13,439 nucleotides of DNA, from positions 99,022-112,460 of the forward strand of contig WELB01000201.1 in the NCBI GenBank assembly GCA_009602725.1, in the 5' to 3' direction. Position numbers and translations under genes: made by a program. The notes below the pieces were generated by a model. It ran no database searches and was not told where the DNA came from. It was given only the letters and a program-made list of their open reading frames with translations. Source of the stretch: Spirogloea muscicola. Its lineage: Eukaryota; Streptophyta; Zygnematophyceae; Spirogloeales; Spirogloeaceae. Shown here piece after piece: positions 1-7,291 of this stretch; the stretch's first letter is position 1, and every line of letters starts with the position of its first letter.

Positions 1-83
1 CGGCGTTTTCTCGGCGCTCGCACAGCTCATCGCCGGCGCCTCCCGCACGGGAGACGTCCGCTGCCGCGCTCGCAGCGCCGGCG

Positions 84-739
84 ATGGCCGCTGCCGCGCT
101 TCGGAGCTCGCTCGCCGCGGCCGCGGCGCCGGCGGCGTCCGGTCGCGACGTCGGAGCTGCCTGCAGCGCGCCATCGAAGGTCGCCCCGCGAGCTGCATAC
201 CTTCGAGAGCTGGCGCTGGCTTGGCCTCAGATATCTAGCCATGGACTCACAACTCCTGATCCGGTAATGCTGGACAGTGGCCTGCTTAGCGGCTGGCACG
301 TCCTGAAGCGGAGCCTCGTCTGTCGCAGGTCCACCTCTCTGCCACCTCCAGCGCAATGCTTGGAGACGCCCTGGTCTCCAAGTCGTCCTCGTCCTCTGGC
401 CCCAGCAAGGCGGTGCCTCTGCGAGGTATGGGCAGCCTCAATGATGGCTTTGTGAGCAAGAAAAGTTGTAGCTTCATTGATGCTTTGAGCTGCCTACGAG
501 GGAGGCCGACATTGGCACATTCTTGTGTCATGAAAGCCCTCTACTTTGGCCGATCAATGCAGTTTCGCTGTGGTAATCTTTTAGTGTATGCTGTCCATCA
601 GAGGGCCCACACTCAAGCTCATCTATCAATCGCTTCTGATGTTGTGTGTGTCGGTGAGACAGGCATCCGAGCTGGAGTGGCTGCTGTCGGCGAAGTTGCC
701 ACAAATGCAGCTGCAAGCAAGGATGGAGGTATCAGGGGA
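84..739 (+). other. Plastid transit peptide region of argininosuccinate synthase (exons 1-3)
   Basis: About 118 residues precede the conserved [13 protein letters not shown] start of the enzyme. The first 30 residues are Ala/Ser/Arg-rich with no acidic residue before the first Asp ([20 protein letters not shown]), typical of algal chloroplast transit peptides. Inferred splicing is 84-263, 329-425 and 663 onward. The 264-328 intron has GTAATG and TGTCGCAG. The 426-662 intron (GTATGG to GAGACAG) is proposed because its base composition is AT-richer and the flanking phases (1 and 1) match. It contains no stop in the reading frame, so retention is formally possible. A weaker alternative donor lies at 180 (GAAG followed by GTCGCC). 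Confidence 0.6.
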
Positions 740-3716
740 AAGCTGAACAAGGTGGTGCTTGCCTACAGCGGTGGCCTGGACACTTCTGTCATAGTGCCGT
801 GGCTCAAGTAAGCATTACTATTCGTTTAAGTTCAGCCAAGTTGTTGGTGTGGATGCATGAGTTGCACAGACACTTGCGCAAATCTGGTAGAAACTGTTGC
901 AGCCCCGGCGGGTGTATCTTACTGTCAGCAATGGAGGCAAGAGGCTCTGTCTGACCAGATTTAGCTTTGTGCAGGTGCTGTGCATCAGTAGTGTGACTTA
1001 GGCTGAGACTGAACCTGCAGCCACTGTCAAACTTCTGCAGGGAAAATTATGGCTGCGAGGTTGTCTGCTTCTGCGCAGATGTTGGTCAGGTATTTTTCAA
1101 CTCATGTCATGTCTTCACTTCGTTGAATAGTTAAATGAACTTTGCAGTGTGAAAGAGATGTACAGTCAACTGGTTATGAAGGTTGTCCTCGATACGTTCC
1201 TGGTAGGCAAGCCATGAGTCATGATACCCTGGTCGGAATCTTGTCGCCAGTAAATACAAGATGTTAAGCAAGAATGTTTTAGCTTTATTGTCATTATAGC
1301 AACAGCTATAAGAGTTACTTACAAAATCCTACTGTGGTTCTCAGGGTGTTGGAGAGACTGATGGGCTTGAGAAGAAGGCCAAGGCCAGTGGCGCCAGCCA
1401 ACTATTCATCGGTGATCTGAAGGAGGAATTTGCCAAGGACTATATCTTCCCCTGCATCAGAGCTGGCGCTGTCTATGAGCGGAAGTACCTCCTGGGAACA
1501 TCCATGGCTCGGCCAATCATTGCTAAGGTACTAGTCAATTTTTATGGCATTTTCCTGCTCACATCACTGCCACTTAAATGCACACAACGATCAATCTGGG
1601 CCCTGCTGATCATGCTGTGATTTTCACTGAGCAAGTGTCCTCAGGAGCTTTGAGCGTGTTTTCTAAGAATTGAGTGCTTGCTCATGTCTAATCATACTAA
1701 CTTCGACACTTCTGGCACAGGCCATGGTCGACGTTGCCAAGCAGGTCGGCGCTGATGCGGTCTCTCATGGCTGCACAGGCAAGGGCAACGATCAGGTCCA
1801 GTCGCCTTCCTTGGGCCTCCAGAACTGTAGTTTGGCCTCAATGTGAGCCTGAGGATTTCAGGCGCAGGCTTTCGTCTGACCTGTCGGCTACGTGCTCCAA
1901 AGCTCTAGCTCCTCTTTTGCATGCTTACCATCTTGGTCTGACTTCTTCATGTTTCCTTGGAATCTTATGGACATTGTGTAGGTCCGTTTCGAGCTGACCT
2001 TCTTTGCGCTGGACCCCAAGCTCCACGTGGTTGCCCCCTGGAGGGAGTGGGACATCAAGGGGCGTGAGGATGCCATTGCATATGCAGAGAAGCACAACGT
2101 CCCCATCACTGCGACCAAGAAGTCCATTTACTCCCGCGACCGCAATCTTTGGCACATCAGTCATGAGGTTGGTACTTAGTGCTTGTGTGCCTCATTGCAT
2201 CATGCTTGCACTATTGCGACCTGATTCATTCTTGCTTGAGATCTGACAGTCAGGAGCCCTCGCATGATGAATTCTGCAGGGTGATATTCTCGAGGATCCT
2301 GCCAACGAGCCGAAGAAGGATATGTATGTCATGACGGTGGATCCTGAGGATGCACCCAACACACCAGAGTAAGCTCCTGCAAATGTACGCCTCAATATTC
2401 GATGCAGACAGTTTAGTGTGGACATCCTGCGAGTATGATAAGCACTTCAACATACACATGAGCATGTGATTCTTACGGCCAGAACCAGCTGTTTTTCAGG
2501 TATGTGGAGATTGGCTTTGAGAAGGGCTTGCCAGTCTCTCTCAACGGGCAGACCAAGTCTGCCGCTACTCTGCTGGAGGAGCTCAACGAGATTGGCGGCC
2601 GTCATGGCATCGGACGCTGCGACTTAGTTGAGAATCGCCTTGTGGGGATGAAGGTAAGATCTGGCGACACGTACTTGCAAAAAACCGCAAGCTGTCATGT
2701 TGTGTGGGATGCCTTGTATTCGCACGTACTGCTGAACAACACAACTCCATATGCATATCAGCGAATTATCAATGCTCCTGTCAGCTGGCGCAAGTGCTAT
2801 TTAGCCTTTGCTCCCTGTGAATCAGACACTGACATTGCACGCGTTATGATGCCAGAGCCGAGGAGTCTATGAGACCCCTGGCGGCACCATCGTCACGCTG
2901 GCTGCCAGGGAGCTGGAAGCTCTTGTCTTGGATCGGGAGACCATGCAGGTCCACCCCCCGTCTATGTTGTTGGGTTGACAGAGGTTCATATAAGCAACAT
3001 GTTGGTGCATATATATATCTCGAGCAATGGATATGGCAGAAAACTTGTTGACCTTCTTGTAACCTACATATCCGGTGTCCTATTGCAGACCAAGGACATG
3101 CTGGGCATCAAGTACGCGGAGCTCGTGTACGCCGGCCGCTGGTTCGACCCCCTCCGGGAGTCGCTGGACGCGTTCATGGTTGAGGTCTCGAAGAACGTGA
3201 CGGGGTCCGTGAAGCTCAAGTGCTACAAGGGCGCGCTCTCAGTTGCCAGCCGCCTGAGCCCTTTCAGCCTGTACCGCCAGGTAGCCACATGCAAAAGAGC
3301 TCGCTTTGGACCCCACTCTCTATTAACAACACTTGAGATTCAGCACAGAGCCAATTTATCACATGCGAGCTTCTATGCACTGACTACATGCGTCAGCCTA
3401 TATAAGTCAATGCACTTCTTAGCGCTAGGGCTCAGGATGTAGGACTTTCATTCGCTATACTCACTAGCTCGTAGTGGCTGTTGCTGCGAGCCGACAGCTC
3501 CACCTTCATAGGTAGCCACGTGCTTTGCTTCCCTCCTTGTCAGCTTCCCTCCTTGACTGTGTATGGCTGCCGCCTGCCTGCCTGCCTGCCCGCCTGCAGG
3601 ACATCTCATCCTTCGAGGAGGGCAGCGGCGTGTACAACCAGGCCGATGCCGCGGGCTTCATCCGCCTCTACGGCCTCCCGACGCGTGTACGTGCCATGCA
3701 GGAGCAGGGGCTTTGA
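84..3716 (+). CDS. ASS1: Argininosuccinate synthase, plastid-targeted, 12 exons
   Basis: It joins citrulline and aspartate using ATP to form argininosuccinate, the penultimate step of arginine synthesis, in the plastid in plants and algae. Inferred exons: 84-263, 329-425, 663-807, 1041-1089, 1345-1527, 1721-1795, 1982-2167, 2280-2368, 2500-2653, 2856-2948, 3089-3280, 3600-3716. All introns are GT-AG and phases agree, giving about 519 aa. Seen motifs: ATP loop AYSGGLDTS (residues ~126-134), [51 protein letters not shown] and the C-terminal [16 protein letters not shown]. The mature part, about 400 aa from residue 119, has the family's usual length and no catalytic motif is missing. The ATG at 84 is the first in the window and sits in GGCGATGGCC. 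Exons 3-12 are near certain; the exon 1-2-3 junctions are less so. A TACTAAC branch site (1695-1701) precedes exon 6. Confidence 0.95.
3572..3590 (+). repeat. CCTG tetranucleotide repeat in the last intron of ASS1
   Basis: Four CCTG/GCCT units run just before the exon 12 acceptor (AG at 3598-3599). They form the pyrimidine-rich tract of this 319-bp intron. Length polymorphism is likely here. Confidence 0.7.
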
Positions 3717-4100
3717 GCGCAACATCCTTGACACGCTGCACGCAAGAACCCTCTCCAAAACCCTTCTCTACAACCCGAAGACCGCTCCTCCCGCTTCCTC
3801 GCCTCCTTCCACTGTGTCCCACGTGAGGCAGCAGCGCTTGCCAATGCATAGCGTCTGTCACTTCGTCAGCCAGTTTTCCTGGCAGACCTGCTCAGGATGT
3901 GTCAGCCACTTGGCACAACCTTCTTGCCACTGTAATATCTTAGAGTGTGATAGCCCATCAGCGTTTCCCAGCCTTGACTCAGTGCTTGGACCGATGTTGG
4001 ACAATCTTGGAGATGGCCAATCGCCTTGGTTCTGGTGTTATCAAATTCTGATCCCGATCTTGCCGAGTACAATAGAGATTTAGCTGAGGATTGCCTGATT
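3717..4100. other. ASS1 3' UTR and intergenic DNA
   Basis: This stretch has no recognisable gene. A 200-codon open frame crosses it on the + strand but resembles nothing and starts inside the last ASS1 intron. The first half probably forms the ASS1 3' UTR. The rest is AT-richer than the exons and ends at the retroelement target site. Confidence 0.7.
3931..3935 (+). terminator. Candidate polyadenylation signal TGTAA for ASS1
   Basis: TGTAA is the usual chlorophyte poly(A) signal. This one lies 215 nt after the ASS1 stop and is the only copy I saw between the stop and the retroelement. Its use is inferred. Confidence 0.55.
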
Positions 4101-4105
4101 AATTT
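4101..4105. repeat. Target site duplication, left copy (AATTT)
   Basis: AATTT directly abuts the left LTR and is repeated exactly after the right LTR at 6736-6740. Five bp is the usual duplication size of Ty1/copia integrases. Confidence 0.9.
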
Positions 4106-4453
4106 TGATGGAATTCTTGCTCTGCCAGCCCTCGTCTTGACGCAAATGCGTACATGATCACAAAGAATTGAGAGTATCACAAAGGGTTGCCTGATTTACA
4201 CGCAGAGCCGGCGAGCACTCAGCTTCATCTGGCCGCACACAGAACTGCCGCACACACAGAACCGCCTCACCGCACACAGAGCCGCCGCGCACACAGCGCC
4301 GCCTTGCCGCACACAGAGCCGCAAGAGTGTTTGGGCCAATAACGGCCCAGCCAGGGCCTCCCCTTATCTAGGGAGTTTCTCATCGGCATAGAAGAATAGG
4401 CATAGTGGGTGATTCTACCGACCCACTGATTCACCATATTCCTATATTCAACA
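4106..4453 (-). repeat. 3' LTR of the copia element
   Basis: This is 348 bp and is repeated at 6388-6735. Read on the minus strand it begins TGTTGAATAT and ends TTCCATCA, so it has the TG...CA ends. It holds a TGTAA on the minus strand (4196-4200) and a cluster of CACACAG motifs. Confidence 0.95.
4233..4316. repeat. Clustered CCGCACACAG motifs in the 3' LTR
   Basis: Five copies or near copies of CCGCACACAG (4233, 4248, 4270, 4286, 4307) are spaced 15-22 bp apart. The cluster is fully conserved in the other LTR. It could be a degenerate minisatellite or a set of protein-binding sites in the LTR; nothing in the sequence decides. Confidence 0.7.
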
Positions 4454-4461
4454 CTCCCACT
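4454..4461 (-). other. Polypurine tract of the copia element
   Basis: On the minus strand AGTGGGAG lies directly before the 3' LTR start TGTTG. This is the expected position and form of the plus-strand DNA primer in copia elements. It overlaps the TAG stop of the RNase H frame. Confidence 0.8.
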
Positions 4462-5224
4462 AAATATGTGAATCAGCTAAACCTAGGAGATCTCTACATC
4501 TATCGAACTTGGGCTTAGCCAACCCCTTGGTCAGAATATCTGCAGTCATATTAGTATCACTGCAAAACTGCATTCTGATGACTCCTTCTACTTTCTCTCT
4601 AACAAAATGATGTTGTACCTCAATATGCTTGGTACGAGCATGGTAGACAGAATTCTTGATCAATGCAATACTGCCTTGACTATCACTGAACAGAGTAGTT
4701 GCATCAGATGAAGAGAGAAACCCACATTCTTGAAGTAGTCTTCTCAACCAGGTTGCCTCCTTTGCTGCTCCAGTAGAAGCCATGTACTCTGCGTCTACAG
4801 TGGAAGTTGCTACAGTGGGCTGTTTTCGACTACTCCAGCATACTGCACCTCCTCCTAGCTGAAAAACATAGCCTGTCACTGATTTTCTGTCATCCAAGTT
4901 TCCTCCCAAATCAGCATCAGAGAAATCCTCCAACTCATCACATTTGTCTCCCACTGCTTGAAATGTCAAACAGACATTCTTGGTTCCCTGCAGATATCTC
5001 ATGATTCTTTTCACAGCTTGCCAATGTGGTAAACCAGGATCTTCCACAAACTGAGCAACAACTCCCACTGCTGCTGCTATGTCTGGTCGCGCTGCCACAG
5101 CCACATACATCAAGCATCCTACTGCCTCTCTATAAGGTACTTGTGCCATTTGCCTCTTTTGATGATCACTCTTCGGTCTCTGATCCTTTGCAACTCTACT
5201 ACAGCTTTGAGAACTTTGAACTTC
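4460..5224 (-). pseudogene. Copia pol fragment: end of reverse transcriptase plus RNase H
   Basis: The open frame of about 255 codons starts just after a TGA (5225-5227) and its first ~20 codons cross the deletion junction. Copia protein begins near KSDHQKRQMAQVPYREAVG, the RT tail, followed by LMYVAVAARPDIA. RNase H follows with its acidic residues in place: FSDADLGG, DAEYMAST, FSDSQGS and TADILTKG; TKHIEVQHHFVREKV is also typical. The RT catalytic YVDD region is absent. This could not act as a reverse transcriptase. The RNase H part looks intact, but nothing shows that it is expressed. It ends at the polypurine tract, as copia pol normally does. Confidence 0.9.
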
Positions 5225-5418
5225 TCAAATACCTCACTTTTGTTCTTCAGGAAGTATACTCTACTCCACCTGCTGGCATCATCGATGAATGAGAGAATGT
5301 ATCTACTTCCTCCTCAAGATGATGTCTGCATAGGTCCACAAACATCAGAGTGTACTAGGTCTGAGAGACCAGAAGCCCTATAATGTTCGCCAGCAACTGG
5401 AGGTTGGAGGTGAAGTTT
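5190..5418 (-). pseudogene. Copia integrase fragment, frameshifted and truncated
   Basis: Integrase sequence is visible only by changing frame after the Gag-protease frame: HYRASGLSDLVHSDVCGPM, then GGSRYILSFIDD and KSEVFEKFKVLKAVVE. The shift lies near 5415-5418, where one base seems lost in an AAA run, and an internal TGA sits at 5314-5316. The first catalytic Asp (HSDVCGP) is present. The second Asp and the Glu lie in the part removed by the deletion. The join to RT is around 5175-5195 and changes frame. This piece cannot encode a working integrase. Confidence 0.85.
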
Positions 5419-6383
5419 CCTTGCACACAGGCTGTACAAAATTCTGGTTCAGTAGGGACAACATTCAAGCCACGCACCAAGCTCTGTGTCTGTTTCATCC
5501 TCTGCACATTGGGATGCCCCAACCGTGCATGCCATTGCTTCTCTTGTGACATTACAGTCTGATGTGCTTGACCCTGCACCTGTTCCTGTCCCTGTTCCTG
5601 TCCCTGTTCCTGTCCCTGTACCTGTTCAGTCAGAACAAAGAGATCTTTCTCTCTTCGACCTGTAAGTGTAGGATATCCATGTTTCTCAATCACACAAGAA
5701 TCAGCTTCAAAAATAACACGATATCCATTCTTGAGCAGCTGGGGTACAGACAACAGATTCGCTGCCAATGCAGGTACATGTAAAACATTGTTCAACAACT
5801 GCTCATTTATGCCATTCAAACTAGGCACCTGCAAACGCACTTGGCCAACTCCAACGGCAGGATGTACACTGGCATCTCCCAAGAAGACCCTGAGAGGAGC
5901 AATGGGGTCATACCTCGCAAAACAATCACGACGGTTTGTAAAATGATGCGTTGCGCCGCTGTCAATCAACCAACGAGTTTTGGTTGACTGTCTCTGCTGT
6001 CCACATAGGTGAGCCTGACCTCCATTGTATCTGTTGTTGCTTCTGCCTCTGGGAGCATTACTAAAAGCTTGCCGTCTTGGACAATTCTTGAACAGATGAC
6101 CAGGTTGGCGACAACAGTAACATATTCTGTCCTCTGGCTGATATCGCCTTCCATCCTTCCACCTAGATTGATCTGGAGAATCCCTAACATGTGCCCTGTT
6201 ATCTGTCTTGTATTGCCTGCCCTCACTCCACCTAGATCTGTCCAGATGATCCCTAAGTTCGGGCTCCATAACCCGTCTTCCCATCCAGGCTGCATTCATG
6301 CCCTGCACAGCACGTTGCTGTTCTGCCATCTCTCTTATTAAGTTGGGGCTAAGAGCAGGAAGTGAGCCGCCTGGTGGGCCCAT
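5355..6383 (-). pseudogene. Copia Gag-protease-pre-integrase frame, shortened
   Basis: The frame stays open from within the 5' LTR. The first ATG after it lies in the primer-binding site (6381-6383), giving about 342 aa. It shows a CCHC zinc knuckle CYCCRQPGHLFKNC (6081-6122), the aspartic protease motif WLIDSGATHHF (catalytic Asp at 5961-5963), LLSVPQLLKNGY, and the GAG-pre-integrase motif WHARLGHPNVQRM followed by CTACVQG. Only about 85 residues lie between the primer site and the knuckle, where copia Gag normally has over 200, so the Gag N-terminus appears lost. A one-base frameshift ends the frame in the integrase region. The product could keep nucleic-acid-binding and protease parts but not a full capsid. 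Confidence 0.88.
5581..5628 (-). repeat. 12-bp tandem repeat encoding EQGQ units
   Basis: Three perfect copies of TGTTCCTGTCCC (+ strand) plus one degenerate copy encode an EQGQ-rich run between the protease and the pre-integrase region. It is a likely slippage tract in a spacer. Confidence 0.85.
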
Positions 6384-6387
6384 AACC
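6372..6387 (-). other. Primer-binding site matching the anticodon arm of initiator tRNA-Met
   Basis: Sixteen bases on the + strand (TGGTGGGCCCATAACC) equal the anticodon stem-loop of plant initiator tRNA-Met, with CAT as the anticodon. The minus strand is therefore complementary to that part of the tRNA. It touches the 5' LTR with no gap. Drosophila copia, yeast Ty5 and Volvox Osser are known to prime from this internal half-tRNA end and not from the CCA end. The tRNA comparison is from memory. Confidence 0.85.
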
Positions 6388-6476
6388 TGATGGAATTCTT
6401 GCTCTGCCAGCCCTCGTCTTGACGCAAATGCGTACACGATCACAAAGAATTGAGGGTATCACAAAGGGTTGCCTGA

Positions 6477-6481
6477 TTACA
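6477..6481 (-). terminator. Candidate polyadenylation signal TGTAA inside the 5' LTR
   Basis: TGTAA on the minus strand is kept in both LTRs although the bases around it differ, which fits a role in the element's own 3' processing. It is also the first minus-strand TGTAA I find after the stop codon of the upstream polymerase gene at 7292, about 810 nt away. Confidence 0.45.
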
Positions 6482-6513
6482 TGCAGAGCCGGCGAGCACT
6501 CAGCTTCATCTGG

Positions 6514-6597
6514 CCGCACACAGAACTGCCGCACACACAGAACCGCCTCACCGCACACAGAGCCGCCGCGCACACAGCGCCGCCTTGCCGCACACAG
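6514..6597. repeat. Clustered CCGCACACAG motifs in the 5' LTR
   Basis: The same five-copy cluster as at 4233-4316, with no differences between the LTRs over this stretch. Confidence 0.7.
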
Positions 6598-6735
6598 AGC
6601 CGCAAGAGTGTTTGGGCCAATAATGCGCCCAGCCGGGGCCTCCCCTTATCTAGGGAGTTTCTCATCGGCATAGAAGAATAGGCATAGTGGGTTATCCTAC
6701 CGACCCACTGATTCACCATGTTTCTATATTCAACA

Positions 6736-6740
6736 AATTT
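6736..6740. repeat. Target site duplication, right copy (AATTT)
   Basis: An exact copy of 4101-4105 directly after the right LTR. Confidence 0.9.
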
Positions 6741-7291
6741 AACAAGTCTCGAGTCCCAGTGCTTTGCAACATCATGCAAGCAGCAAGCACTACTGGCACT
6801 GTAGATGCCTTCTCATTCAGATTCGGCCCCTTGCACACAACATCATCATCATCACACCAGATGTTACGCGATAATGGCAAGGGTTTGCCAGTGTACGCGC
6901 CGCACTCCATTGCAGGCCTGACAGATAGTTGCTGCGTAAATCTCTGCGCTGCTCTCAGCTGCAGGCCATAGATGGGGAAGGGCTGGCTGAAGAGGAGGAA
7001 AAATCCCAGTACAACAAAGCTTGGCCCCGACAGCTTGCACTGATGCGGCAGAGAAAGGGAACCAACAGCATGAACAGATGCCGAAGATGGATAACAACAG
7101 CCACTGCTTGCCATGGTGCCCTATCGGCTCCATAAGGCAATGGCGGAGTGCAAGCAGACACCGAGTGCCGCGGCCGAGCTCTGCATGTGGAGCAAGCCGC
7201 CACAACAGCTGACTTGCAACAAAAGCGTCTGGGCCTCCTCTGCCGGCCTCCTCAACAGCCAATGCCGTACATTGGCAATTTCTAGAACAGC
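6741..7291. other. Intergenic DNA, probably 3' UTR of the polymerase gene
   Basis: These 551 bp lie between the retroelement and the polymerase stop codon. Frames of up to 133 codons exist on the minus strand but they overlap one another, resemble no family and show no splice logic. There is no minus-strand TGTAA here. A short CAT run (6840-6853) is the only simple repeat. Confidence 0.6.

Larger units (their letters stand above)
4106..6735 (-). mobile_element. Ty1/copia LTR retrotransposon, internally deleted
   Basis: The element is 2,630 bp with its sense strand on the minus strand. It has two 348-bp LTRs starting TGTTG and ending ATCA, an exact AATTT target duplication, a primer-binding site touching the 5' LTR and a polypurine tract touching the 3' LTR. 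The internal part is only 1,934 bp; full copia elements usually carry 4-5 kb. Surviving order: short Gag with a zinc knuckle, aspartic protease, GAG-pre-integrase zinc region, start of the integrase core, then the end of RT and RNase H. Protease before integrase before RT is the copia order, not the gypsy one. Most of the integrase core and most of RT are missing. The two LTRs differ by about 9 substitutions and 2 single-base indels (about 2.6%), so the insertion is not recent. Confidence 0.95.
6388..6735 (-). repeat. 5' LTR of the copia element
   Basis: It pairs with 4106-4453 at equal length. The differences are about nine substitutions, eight of them transitions, and two one-base indels. 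It should hold the element's promoter, but I see no convincing TATA box. A minus-strand TGTAA lies at 6477-6481. Confidence 0.95.

Noticed and set aside
2975-3442. 155-codon + strand frame
   Set aside because: Its middle is ASS1 exon 11; both ends are intron sequence on either side of good splice sites.
3481-4083. 200-codon + strand frame
   Set aside because: It starts in the last ASS1 intron and runs out of frame through exon 12 and the 3' UTR, with no recognisable protein features.
4088-4100. GGATTGCCTGATT just left of the element resembles GGGTTGCCTGATT inside the LTR
   Set aside because: Twelve of 13 bases match, but nothing around it does, and the exact AATTT duplication already defines the insertion. 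Chance similarity is likelier than a nested remnant.
4233-4316. Spaced CACACAG repeats as a CRISPR-like array
   Set aside because: The units are about 10 bp, spacers are 5-12 bp and unequal, and the array lies inside a eukaryotic LTR.
5355-6443. Start of the Gag frame at an ATG inside the LTR (6443)
   Set aside because: The first 20 codons are LTR sequence that happens to be open; a start in or after the primer site is more likely.
6713-7262. Two overlapping minus-strand frames of 132-133 codons beside the retroelement
   Set aside because: They are in different frames, partly enter the LTR, contain no known motif, and lie where a 3' UTR is expected.
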